Of a stretch of DNA of 43,049 nucleotides, positions 6,851 to 16,268 are shown piece after piece (the first letter of the stretch is position 1; each line of letters begins with the position of its first letter). The position numbers and the translations under genes are program-made. The notes under the pieces are model-generated. The model ran no database searches, was not told where the DNA came from, and was given only the letters and a program-made list of their open reading frames with translations. Origin of the DNA: an uncultured Phocaeicola sp. (GTDB lineage: Bacteria > Bacteroidota > Bacteroidia > Bacteroidales > Bacteroidaceae); the NCBI GenBank assembly GCA_944321335.1, contig CALUKX010000016.1, positions 1-43,049 of the forward strand. The letters run 5' to 3'.

Positions 6851-9800
6851 ATGATTCTATTTTTCAGAACACCCACTCACAGTGTAATTGCTACCGAATG
6901 TAGCAAAGAACTGAACTCTGAAGACGTCAAGAAATTATGCTGGCTGTACAGCGACGCTACGGTAGAGAGCGAAGACAATCTGAAAGGCTGGTTCGTAGGA
7001 CCGCGCCGTGAGATGATTACTCCGTGGAGTACCAATGCTGTAGAGATCACTCAGAACATGGGAATCGAGGGCGTCCGCCGTATCGAGGAATATTTCCCTG
7101 TAAAAGATGAGAACGCTGACCACGACCCGATGCTGCAACGTATGTATCACGGATTGGACCAGAAGGTTTTCAGCGTAAACATCAAACCGCAACCGATCAT
7201 TTATGTTGAGAACCTCGAAGAGTATAATGAAAAAGAGGGTCTGGCTCTTTCACGCGAAGAAATCGATTACTTGCTGAAGGTTGAAAAAGATTTGGGCCGC
7301 AAGCTCACCGACTCGGAAGTGTTCGGTTTCGCGCAAATCAACTCAGAACACTGCCGCCACAAAATCTTCGGCGGTACTTTCATCATCGACGGAAAGGAAA
7401 TGGAATCTTCTCTTTTCCAGATGATCAAGAAGACCACTCAGGAAAATCCGAACAAAATCATTTCGGCCTACAAGGATAATGTGGCTTTTGCAGAGGGTCC
7501 GGTTATCGAACAGTTCGCTCCGCAGGATCATGCCACTTCCGATTATTTCGTTATCAAAGATATCAAATCGGTTATTTCGCTGAAGGCGGAAACCCACAAC
7601 TTCCCGACTACCGTCGAACCGTTCAACGGTGCTTCTACCGGTACAGGTGGTGAAATCCGCGACCGTATGGGTGGTGGTAAGGGTTCATGGCCTATCGCCG
7701 GTACTGCCGTGTACATGACTTCTTATCCGCGTACGGAAGAAGGCCGCGAATGGGAAAGCATTCTTCCTGTCCGCAAATGGTTGTACCAGACTCCGGAACA
7801 GATTCTGATCAAGGCTTCGAACGGTGCTTCCGATTTCGGTAACAAGTTCGGACAGCCGCTGATCTGTGGTTCTGTATTGACTTTCGAACACCAGGAAAAT
7901 GGTGAAAAATATGCATACGACAAGGTTATCATGTTGGCTGGTGGTGTTGGTTACGGTACTCAGCGCGACTGCCTGAAGGGTGCTCCTACTCCGGGCAACA
8001 AGGTGGTTGTTGTCGGTGGTGACAACTATCGTATCGGTCTGGGTGGTGGTTCTGTTTCTTCTGTGGAAACAGGTCGTTACTCATCGGGTATCGAGTTGAA
8101 CGCCGTTCAGCGTGCCAATGCTGAAATGCAGAAACGTGCCTACAACGTTGTCCGCTCATTGTGTGAAGAAGATTCAAACCCGATTGTTTCTATCCACGAC
8201 CACGGTTCGGCAGGTCACGTGAACTGTCTTTCCGAGCTGGTGGAAGATTGCGGTGGTCTGATCCACATGGACAAGTTGCCTATCGGTGACGAAACTTTGT
8301 CGGCTAAGGAAATCATCGCCAACGAATCTCAGGAACGTATGGGGCTGTTGATCGACGAAAAATACATCGAACATGTACAGAAGATTGCTGAACGTGAACG
8401 TGCTCCGATGTATGTGGTAGGTGAAACTACCGGCGACCATCGTTTCGCTTTCGAACAGGCTGACGGTGTACGTCCGTTCGACCTGGCAGTTGACCAGATG
8501 TTCGGTTCTTCTCCGAAGACTTACATGGTCGACAAGACTGTAGAACGTCATTATGAAAATGTTACATACGATGTAGCGAAACTCAACGAATATGTAAGCC
8601 GCGTGCTGCAGCTGGAAGCAGTGGCTTGTAAGGACTGGTTGACCAACAAGGTAGACCGTTCCGTAACAGGAAAGATTGCCCGCCAGCAGTGCCAGGGCGA
8701 ATTGCAGTTGCCGTTGAGCGACTGTGGTGTGGTTGCCCTCGACTACCGCGGTGAAAAAGGTATCGCTACAGCCCTCGGCCATGCGCCTCAGGCCGGTCTG
8801 GCTAACCCGGCAGCAGGTTCTGTACTTTCTGTTGCTGAAGCATTGACCAACCTTGTATGGGCTCCGATGGCAGAAGGCCTCGACAGCGTATCTCTGTCGG
8901 CCAACTGGATGTGGCCTTGCCGTGCACAGGAAGGCGAAGATGCCCGCCTGTACACAGCAGTCAAGGCTTTGTCTGATTTCTGCTGCGAACTGCAGATCAA
9001 CGTACCGACCGGAAAAGACTCTTTGTCAATGACACAGAAATATCCGAACGGCGAAAAGATCATCAGCCCGGGAACAGTTATCGTTTCTGCAGGCGGTGAA
9101 GTTTCCGACGTGAAGAAAGTTGTTTCTCCGGTAATGGTCAACAAAGAAAAATCTACATTCTATCATATCGACTTCAGCTTCGATCAGCTCCGTCTGGGTG
9201 GTTCGGCATTCGCTCAGTCACTCAACAAGATCGGCGACGATGTTCCGACTGTTCAGAATCCGGAATACTTCCGCGATGCATTCCTGGCTGTTCAGGAACT
9301 GGTCAACAAGGGCTTGATTCTGGCCGGTCACGATATTTCTGCAGGTGGTCTGATCACTACTCTGCTGGAAATGTGCTTCGCGAACGTAGAAGGCGGTATG
9401 GAAATCAACCTCGACAAGTTCAAGGATCACGATATCGTAAAGGTATTGTTTGCAGAAAACCCGGGTGTGGTTATCCAGGTAGCCGACAAGCACAAATCGG
9501 AAGTGAAGAAGATTCTGGAAGATGCAGGTGTGGGTTACATCAAGTTGGGTAAACCTTCTGAAGAACGCCACATCCTCGTAACCAAGGACGATGCTACTTA
9601 TCAGTTCGGTATCGACTACCAGCGCGATATGTGGTACTCTACTTCCTACTTGCTCGACCGCAAGCAGAGCATGAACGACTGTGCGAAGAAACGTTTCGAA
9701 AACTACAAGCAGCAGCCTGTTGAATTTGTATTCGACAAGTCATTCACCGGCAAGCTCTCACAGTTCGGCCTCGATCCTGACCGCCGTACACCTAGCGGCA

Positions 9801-10555
9801 TCAAGGCAGCTATCATCCGTGAAAAGGGAACCAACGGTGAACGTGAAATGGCTTACATGCTGTATTTGGCAGGTTTTGACGTGAAAGACGTTACCATGAC
9901 CGACCTTGCTACAGGACGTGAAACCCTTGAAGACATCAACATGATCGTGTTCTGCGGTGGTTTCTCCAACTCCGACGTACTGGGTTCTGCGAAAGGATGG
10001 GCAGGTACATTCCTATTCAACCCGAAAGCTAAAACCGCATTGGATAACTTCTATGCCCGCAAGGATACCTTGTCGCTCGGCGTCTGCAACGGTTGCCAGC
10101 TGATGATGGAGCTCGGCCTGATTACTCCGGAAGACAAGAAGAAAGGCAAGATGCTGCACAACGACTCTCACAAGTTCGAATCAGCATTCCTGGGCGTTAC
10201 TGTCCCGATGAACCGCAGCGTGATGTTCGGTTCGTTGAGCGGATCGAAGCTGGGTATCTGGGTAGCTCACGGCGAAGGCAAGTTCTCATTGCCTTATCCG
10301 GAAGACCACTACAACGTAGTCCTGAAATATTCTTACGACGAATATCCGGGCAACCCGAACGGTTCCGACTACAGCGTAGCAGGTATCGCATCACAAGACG
10401 GCCGTCACCTGGCTATGATGCCTCACCTGGAACGGGCTTGCTTCCCTTGGGAAAACGCTTGCTATCCGGCAGACCGCGTAAACGAAGACCAGATCACTCC
10501 GTGGATGGAAGCCTTCGTCAATGCACGCAAGTGGGTTGAAGCTCACAAGAAGTAA
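6851..10555 (+). CDS. purL: Phosphoribosylformylglycinamidine synthase (fused PurL)
   Basis: A 1234-residue fused enzyme that converts FGAR, ATP and glutamine to FGAM in de novo purine synthesis. The N-terminal and linker region contains SEVFGFAQINSEHCRH, followed by two AIRS-type ATP-binding halves ('KAETHNFPTTVEPFNGA', 'SIHDHGSAGH') and a C-terminal class I glutamine amidotransferase. The amidotransferase nucleophile is in GVCNGCQ (C1079), and 'AHGEGKF' lies further on. This is the large type found in Gram-negatives, not the split PurL/PurQ/PurS type. Codon use is strongly biased, as in highly expressed genes. It stands alone between its own promoter and a strong terminator. Confidence 0.97.
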   Translation: MILFFRTPTHSVIATECSKELNSEDVKKLCWLYSDATVESEDNLKGWFVGPRREMITPWSTNAVEITQNMGIEGVRRIEEYFPVKDENADHDPMLQRMYHGLDQKVFSVNIKPQPIIYVENLEEYNEKEGLALSREEIDYLLKVEKDLGRKLTDSEVFGFAQINSEHCRHKIFGGTFIIDGKEMESSLFQMIKKTTQENPNKIISAYKDNVAFAEGPVIEQFAPQDHATSDYFVIKDIKSVISLKAETHNFPTTVEPFNGASTGTGGEIRDRMGGGKGSWPIAGTAVYMTSYPRTEEGREWESILPVRKWLYQTPEQILIKASNGASDFGNKFGQPLICGSVLTFEHQENGEKYAYDKVIMLAGGVGYGTQRDCLKGAPTPGNKVVVVGGDNYRIGLGGGSVSSVETGRYSSGIELNAVQRANAEMQKRAYNVVRSLCEEDSNPIVSIHDHGSAGHVNCLSELVEDCGGLIHMDKLPIGDETLSAKEIIANESQERMGLLIDEKYIEHVQKIAERERAPMYVVGETTGDHRFAFEQADGVRPFDLAVDQMFGSSPKTYMVDKTVERHYENVTYDVAKLNEYVSRVLQLEAVACKDWLTNKVDRSVTGKIARQQCQGELQLPLSDCGVVALDYRGEKGIATALGHAPQAGLANPAAGSVLSVAEALTNLVWAPMAEGLDSVSLSANWMWPCRAQEGEDARLYTAVKALSDFCCELQINVPTGKDSLSMTQKYPNGEKIISPGTVIVSAGGEVSDVKKVVSPVMVNKEKSTFYHIDFSFDQLRLGGSAFAQSLNKIGDDVPTVQNPEYFRDAFLAVQELVNKGLILAGHDISAGGLITTLLEMCFANVEGGMEINLDKFKDHDIVKVLFAENPGVVIQVADKHKSEVKKILEDAGVGYIKLGKPSEERHILVTKDDATYQFGIDYQRDMWYSTSYLLDRKQSMNDCAKKRFENYKQQPVEFVFDKSFTGKLSQFGLDPDRRTPSGIKAAIIREKGTNGEREMAYMLYLAGFDVKDVTMTDLATGRETLEDINMIVFCGGFSNSDVLGSAKGWAGTFLFNPKAKTALDNFYARKDTLSLGVCNGCQLMMELGLITPEDKKKGKMLHNDSHKFESAFLGVTVPMNRSVMFGSLSGSKLGIWVAHGEGKFSLPYPEDHYNVVLKYSYDEYPGNPNGSDYSVAGIASQDGRHLAMMPHLERACFPWENACYPADRVNEDQITPWMEAFVNARKWVEAHKK

Positions 10556-10618
10556 TCCGGGCAAGAAGCCTCTTCTGAACCGGGAATAGGTACGTTTCCG
10601 TATCAAATATATTAAGAT

Positions 10619-10680
10619 AATCCCTTATCCGAATGAACAAATCCGCCGATTCTGTTGTTTGGATAAGGGATTTTTATTTT
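10619..10680 (+). terminator. purL terminator
   Basis: AATCCCTTATCC (10619-10630) pairs perfectly with GGATAAGGGATT (10661-10672), followed by TTTTTATTTT. Confidence 0.85.
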
Positions 10681-10815
10681 CCCCGAATAATCCGACAAGC
10701 CATAACCACACATGTCCATCATTATGATTTACCAATCTTTTCGGGAGCATATTTTGCAAAAGCACATAATTTTTTCTTTATTTGCAATAATACATAGGAA
10801 ATCATTTTAATACGG

Positions 10816-13800
10816 ATGAAAACACGAATTATCAGCATAATAACCTTTTCCCTACTCATACTCTTCCCCATCCGAGCCCAGATTTTTGAATACATTGGTA
10901 TGGAAGACGGATTGAGCAGCCGTCGTGTATTGGCAATCCGCCAAGATTCCGACCAATATATATGGATACTTACCCACAAAGGAATCGACCGATATAACGG
11001 AAAACAATTCAAGCATTATACTATCTCACGATCCGGGAAAGGCATAAGCTTCCATCCCAACATCAATACCCTGCATATAGGACGGAACGGTACTATATGG
11101 GAAATCGGGAAAGACGGTTACGCCTACCGTTATAACATAAAGCAAGACACATTCGAGCTCAAATTCAATCTGAAAGATCATTTCCAGAACATCAGCCAAT
11201 CCCCTATTACGGCAATATACATGAGCCGGGAAAATAAAATCTGGTTCTGCACCAACAACATGCAATTCATTTATGACAGCACCAACGGGAAAAGCTATCA
11301 GTTATCTCCAAACATTCCAGGTTCAATCTCCAGTATAACCCAAGCGGAAGGGAACAAATACTATTTTTCATGCGGTCCTGATCTTTACGTCGCCAATCTT
11401 GAAGGACAACACTTGAAAGACGTCCGTAAAATCGAATCTCCGATAACCCACATGATCGATTATATATATTATCACCATCCTACCCAACAGCTTATCGTCT
11501 ACATACTGCTCGACAGACTGCTGATCTACAACACGGCAACCGACAACTTCATCAATGCAGGAGATGTCCTTCAGGATATCGGAGTAAACACAATCATAGC
11601 CAACAAGTCGAACAGCAAAGAACTGCTGATCGGAACCGACGGGAACGGAGTATATAAACTTGACCTGCAGAAAAATACGTTGCTCCCTTTCCTGCAGGAA
11701 GACTCCAAGACACCGAACCACATGAACGGACGTATCATAAAGGACATGTTCATGGATAATGACGGTAGGATATGGAATGTGGTATACCCGACCGGAATAA
11801 CCATATATAATGAGAAATATCCCAGCTATGAATGGCTGAAACATTCGGCCAATAACCCGAATTCATTGGCAAACAATTGTATAAATCATATTATAGCCGA
11901 TTCGGACGGCGACTTATGGTATGCGACAAGCAATGGTGTCAGCCACTATAACACGCGGACCCGACAATGGAACAATTATCTGACCAGTGATACCCAATAT
12001 TCAAACAGCAGGAATCCAATTTTCCTCTCGCTGTGTGAAATCAGTCCGGGACGCATACTGGCAGGAGGTTATATGTCGGGAATCTACCTGATTGACAAAA
12101 GCTCAAGACAGGCAACCTACTTCCGCCAAAAAGAATTGAACGACATCAAAGGTCCGGACAAATACATCTGGAGTATCTTCAAAGACAACGAAGGCATCAT
12201 CTGGACCGGTGGTTTCTACCGGCTCAAATCCTATACACCGGCAACCAAGAAAGTAGAGGAATACAACTTGGGATATCCCATTGTGTTCATCTCCCAACGG
12301 GACACGAATACCCTGTGGATCGGAACAATCAACGGCATATTCATCTTCGACAAGAAAATAAACAAAGTCATCAATTTCAAGGCGAATGAAGAAATCGGAT
12401 CAATCAATACAATCTATACCGACAGCCGATTGGACCGTACGTATTTCGGCACCAACGGAAACGGGCTGTTCATTCTTGACAACAAGACAAAAAAATTGGA
12501 ACACGTCAAGGCGGACCAAAAAGGGTTGATCAGCGAAAATATCTACAGTATCGTCCCCAACAAAGATGGAAACCTGTTCCTTGGAACTGAAAACGGACTC
12601 TCATTTTATGATATCAAGACAAAGGAATTTGTAAACTGGACGAAAGAGCAAGGATTGATGTCGGCCAGTTTCAATCCCAATGCCGCCATTCATTACAACG
12701 GACTTATGGTATTCGGAAGCAACAATGGCGCCATCATACTCCCAGACAGCATACGGATTTCGAAAAGTCCGAACAACAAAATGGTATTCTCCGACTTGAA
12801 TATCATGTACCATGCCGTATATCCCGGAGAAAAAGGGTCGCCCCTCAACGACATTCTCGACAATACCAAAGAGCTACGTCTCGATTACGACCAAAATACG
12901 TTCTCATTGGTCGTATCATCAATCAATTACGACAATCCGTCCAGTATCCTATACAGCTGGAAACTCGAAGGATTTTATGATGAATGGAGCAAACCGAGTG
13001 ACAAAAGCCTGATCAGGTACACCAATCTGTCACCGGGCAACTACACCCTTTCAGTCAGGATTATCGACAAGAATTCTGGGGAGATACAACAAACCCGAAG
13101 CCTTGACATACACATAGGATATCCTTATTGGCTTACAATATGGGCTTTTCTTGTATACATCCTTATACTTGGAGGCTTAATTTATATCTTTGTGAAATAC
13201 CATGACAACCAACGTAATCAGAAATTATCGGAAGAAAAAATCAATTTCTTCATACACACGATACACGATATCCGTACTCCACTTACATTGATAAAGGCTC
13301 CGCTGAGCGAAATAGAGCAAAATGAGAGCTTGACCCAACAGGGTAAATACAACCTCTCATTAGCCATAAAACAAACGGAAATATTGTCCGCTTTAGCCAA
13401 TGAGCTGATGGAATTTCAAAAAGAAGAAAAATACAGTTCAAAAGTTACGGTCAGAAAAGTGGAACTAAACGAGTATATTCGTACTTTTGCAGAAAAGTTT
13501 CAATCTTACGCCGATCACAAAGGTATAACGATCCAGGTAAAAAGCGATTTCAACGAAATCTTTGTCTGGATTGATGAACCAAAGATCAATAAGATTATAC
13601 GCAATCTGATGGACAATGCCTTAAAATATACTCCAAAAGGTGGAAATATTTCATTGCATACGGGAATAGAAAACAAAAAATGGATTTTAAATATCAGTGA
13701 CACCGGAATCGGAATTCCGAAAGAAGACCAAAAACGGATGTTCAAGTATCTTTTCCGTGGCAACAATACAGCAGGACTTCTCACACACGGATTCGGAATC

Positions 13801-14805
13801 GGCATATTGCTTACCCATCGGCTTATCAACAGCCACAGAGGTACAATCAGCTTTATAAGTGAGGAAAATGAGGGAACCAGCTTCCGGCTAAGCTTCCCGA
13901 TTAAAAGTTCCCACTATAAATACCTGAAAGACGACAATCCGATAAATGTCGAGAAAGTTATAGGAGATATCACATTACTCGATGATACCATACCCGAAAG
14001 CATTCCTTTCGACTACGAAAAAAAGAATGCAGAAAAAAAGAATGCACCCCTTGTCATTGTTGTGGATGACAATGACAACTTGCGCCATTTTCTGCTCAAC
14101 AGTCTATCGGAAACATACCGGGTAATGGAAGCCAGCAACGGGAAACAGGCTATCGAACCAACAAAAAAATATCATCCCGATCTGATTCTGGCCGACATCT
14201 TGATGCCGGTAATGAACGGTAAGGAAATGTGTGACAGGCTGAAAAACGATATAGAAACGAGTGATATCCCAATATTCCTTCTTACAGCATTGGGAGATAG
14301 GGATGATATACTCGAGGCATTGGAAGAGCATAAAGCCGATATGTATATCACCAAGCCTTTTGACCTGATGGTTCTGAAAGCGAATATCAGGAATATGCTG
14401 GAACTCAGGGAACAGATGCGAAAAAAATTCCAACTGTTTCCTTCTGCGCCAAGCGATGCAGAAATAAGCCTACCGACCGAACTGGATAAAGAATTTATTG
14501 AAAAGGCAATACGGATTATCAAGGAAAATATGTTAAACGACTTGAATGTGGAAGTTCTTTGTTCGAAAATGAACATGAGCCGGACATGTTTTTACAACAA
14601 GTTGAAAGCATTGACCGGTATTCCTCCAGCCGACTTCATCAGAAATGTACGCATGAAAGAAGCTGCATCTCTACTCAGAAGCCAACGGTATACAGTTGCA
14701 GAAGTATCCGACATGGTAGGATTTGCCGATCCGAAATATTTCACAGATATTTTCAAGAAATATTATGGAGTACCACCTAGCGTGTATATGAAACAACAAA
14801 ACTAA
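10816..14805 (+). CDS. Hybrid two-component system regulator (sensor kinase, receiver and AraC-type activator in one chain)
   Basis: A 1329-residue protein. Residues 1-21 are a signal peptide or N-terminal membrane segment. A periplasmic sensor of beta-propeller (Reg_prop) repeats runs to about residue 680, with a Y_Y_Y domain at about 690-766 and a membrane segment at about 772-793. The cytoplasmic part has a HisKA domain with H817 in IHDIRTPLTL, an HATPase with NLMDNALKYTP and SDTGIGIP, a receiver with phospho-acceptor D1127 in ADILMPVMNG and the conserved K in ITKPF, and a C-terminal AraC helix-turn-helix (about 1225-1329). Such regulators usually sense glycan breakdown products and control a polysaccharide utilisation locus. 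None is here; instead the gene is followed after 7 bases by two chromate-transporter genes, an unusual partner. All catalytic residues look intact. Confidence 0.95.
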   Translation: MKTRIISIITFSLLILFPIRAQIFEYIGMEDGLSSRRVLAIRQDSDQYIWILTHKGIDRYNGKQFKHYTISRSGKGISFHPNINTLHIGRNGTIWEIGKDGYAYRYNIKQDTFELKFNLKDHFQNISQSPITAIYMSRENKIWFCTNNMQFIYDSTNGKSYQLSPNIPGSISSITQAEGNKYYFSCGPDLYVANLEGQHLKDVRKIESPITHMIDYIYYHHPTQQLIVYILLDRLLIYNTATDNFINAGDVLQDIGVNTIIANKSNSKELLIGTDGNGVYKLDLQKNTLLPFLQEDSKTPNHMNGRIIKDMFMDNDGRIWNVVYPTGITIYNEKYPSYEWLKHSANNPNSLANNCINHIIADSDGDLWYATSNGVSHYNTRTRQWNNYLTSDTQYSNSRNPIFLSLCEISPGRILAGGYMSGIYLIDKSSRQATYFRQKELNDIKGPDKYIWSIFKDNEGIIWTGGFYRLKSYTPATKKVEEYNLGYPIVFISQRDTNTLWIGTINGIFIFDKKINKVINFKANEEIGSINTIYTDSRLDRTYFGTNGNGLFILDNKTKKLEHVKADQKGLISENIYSIVPNKDGNLFLGTENGLSFYDIKTKEFVNWTKEQGLMSASFNPNAAIHYNGLMVFGSNNGAIILPDSIRISKSPNNKMVFSDLNIMYHAVYPGEKGSPLNDILDNTKELRLDYDQNTFSLVVSSINYDNPSSILYSWKLEGFYDEWSKPSDKSLIRYTNLSPGNYTLSVRIIDKNSGEIQQTRSLDIHIGYPYWLTIWAFLVYILILGGLIYIFVKYHDNQRNQKLSEEKINFFIHTIHDIRTPLTLIKAPLSEIEQNESLTQQGKYNLSLAIKQTEILSALANELMEFQKEEKYSSKVTVRKVELNEYIRTFAEKFQSYADHKGITIQVKSDFNEIFVWIDEPKINKIIRNLMDNALKYTPKGGNISLHTGIENKKWILNISDTGIGIPKEDQKRMFKYLFRGNNTAGLLTHGFGIGILLTHRLINSHRGTISFISEENEGTSFRLSFPIKSSHYKYLKDDNPINVEKVIGDITLLDDTIPESIPFDYEKKNAEKKNAPLVIVVDDNDNLRHFLLNSLSETYRVMEASNGKQAIEPTKKYHPDLILADILMPVMNGKEMCDRLKNDIETSDIPIFLLTALGDRDDILEALEEHKADMYITKPFDLMVLKANIRNMLELREQMRKKFQLFPSAPSDAEISLPTELDKEFIEKAIRIIKENMLNDLNVEVLCSKMNMSRTCFYNKLKALTGIPPADFIRNVRMKEAASLLRSQRYTVAEVSDMVGFADPKYFTDIFKKYYGVPPSVYMKQQN

Positions 14806-14812
14806 AACAGAT

Positions 14813-15370
14813 ATGAATTTCTATGTAAAATCATTCCTGATCTTTTCACGGATCGGTGCCTTTACCATCGGAGGCGGTTATGCCATGGTTCCGTTGATAG
14901 AAGCCGAACTGGTGGACAAGAGGAAGTGGATCAACAAGGAGGATTTTCTCGACCTGATGGCTTTGGCACAAACTGTGCCCGGTATCTTCGCCGTCAATAT
15001 ATCCATCTTTATCGGCTATAAGCTGAAGGGATTTTGGGGAGCCTTCTGGATGGCATTGGGAACAATCATGCCTTCATTCGTGATTATGCTGTCCATAGCC
15101 TTGTTCTTCCAACATTTCAAACAGTATCCGGCCGTAGAGAACATATTCAAGGGGATACGCCCGGCCGTTGTCGCCTTGATTGCCGCACCGACATTCAAGA
15201 TGGCAAAATCGGCGAAGATCAACCGATATAATATCTGGATTCCCATCGTATCCGCCCTGCTCATCTGGAGTATGGGATTCTCTCCTATATATGTAATCAT
15301 ACTCAGCGGACTTGGAGGATACCTTTACGGACGCTATACCAATAGAAAGAAAGCGAACATCAAAAAATAA
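14813..15370 (+). CDS. Chromate transporter, short-chain subunit (first half)
   Basis: A 185-residue membrane protein of the ChrA/CHR family in its split, single-domain form. The family signature near the N-terminus is FTIGGGYAMVPLIEAEL, followed by DFLDLMALAQTVPG. About five to six hydrophobic segments fill the rest. Two short-chain CHR proteins encoded side by side are thought to assemble into a unit equivalent to long-chain ChrA, which exports chromate. The natural substrate in anaerobic gut bacteria is uncertain and could be another anion. It starts 7 bases after the hybrid regulator gene and is followed by its partner after 8 bases. Confidence 0.9.
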   Translation: MNFYVKSFLIFSRIGAFTIGGGYAMVPLIEAELVDKRKWINKEDFLDLMALAQTVPGIFAVNISIFIGYKLKGFWGAFWMALGTIMPSFVIMLSIALFFQHFKQYPAVENIFKGIRPAVVALIAAPTFKMAKSAKINRYNIWIPIVSALLIWSMGFSPIYVIILSGLGGYLYGRYTNRKKANIKK

Positions 15371-15378
15371 GTCGGATT

Positions 15379-15960
15379 ATGATATTCTTACAGTTATTCT
15401 ATACATTCTTTAAAATCGGATTGTTCGGATTCGGGGGCGGATATGCCATGATTTCCATGATCCAAGGAGAAGTCGTGACACGTTACCATTGGCTCAACTC
15501 AAACGAATTTACCGACATTATCGCAATGAGTCAGATGACTCCCGGACCTATTGGTATCAACTCGGCTACCTATGTGGGATATTCGGCTGTAGTAAATGCA
15601 GGATTCCCCCATTATATCGGTATATTGGGCTCTGCACTTACAACATTCTCCGTAGTATTGCCGTCATTTATCCTGATGATGTTCATTAGCAAGGCATTTC
15701 TGAAATATCAGAAGCATCCGGCAGTAGTGGCTGTATTCAGCGGGCTCCGTCCGGGTGTAGTAGGTTTGCTGGCAGCAGCAGCCTTGGTATTGATGAACGG
15801 AGAAAACTTCGGAACGGATACCCAGCAAGTCATCATCAGCTTCCTGCTTTTCGCCGGAGCTTTCATCGTAACCTATTTCTACAAAGTAAACCCCATCTTG
15901 CTGATTATCAGTTCCGGATTGCTTGGGTATCTGCTGTTTACCTTCATCATCCCTGTATAA
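15379..15960 (+). CDS. Chromate transporter, short-chain subunit (second half)
   Basis: A 193-residue partner of the preceding gene, again a single CHR domain. The signature is GLFGFGGGYAMISMIQGEV, followed by 'EFTDIIAMSQMTPGPIGINSATYVGY', broken here for length by the prolines typical of the family. Both halves keep the GGGYAM core. Hydrophobic segments cover the rest, ending in LLFTFIIPV. The stop codon lies inside a 9-bp dyad (CCCTGTATA 15951-15959 with TATACAGGG 15967-15975), a possible weak terminator without a T-run. Same operon as the hybrid regulator by spacing. Confidence 0.9.
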   Translation: MIFLQLFYTFFKIGLFGFGGGYAMISMIQGEVVTRYHWLNSNEFTDIIAMSQMTPGPIGINSATYVGYSAVVNAGFPHYIGILGSALTTFSVVLPSFILMMFISKAFLKYQKHPAVVAVFSGLRPGVVGLLAAAALVLMNGENFGTDTQQVIISFLLFAGAFIVTYFYKVNPILLIISSGLLGYLLFTFIIPV

Positions 15961-16076
15961 AACTAATATACAGGGATAACAAGCAGGACATGAACATAAA
16001 TAATCTGAAAATATAGGAAATCTCAAATGAAAACACTATATTTATATGGTTAACGAATCATTTTTCTACCATAACC

Positions 16077-16268
16077 ATGACACCTTATATCATATTTATC
16101 GGATTGTTTTTGACCGGGATGTTTTCAACAGGATGCAAACACATTTCCGAAACTTCTGATACTGCCCGGAAAATTACTCCTTTATTTACCCAATATTTCT
16201 ATTCAATAATTATCCATTCTCCAGTTGTTCCTCCCTTCCTTATAAGCCGTTTTTCAGCCCGCAGTTGA
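16077..16268 (+). pseudogene. Possible 5' remnant of a small lipoprotein gene
   Basis: An ORF whose first 20 residues resemble a lipoprotein signal (MTPYIIFIGLFLTGMFSTGC). After about 40 residues it runs antisense into the 3' end of the convergent DUF4062 gene (from 16199), where no independent coding signal is seen. It could be the start of a gene cut off by the neighbouring insertion. It may also be chance. Confidence 0.25.
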
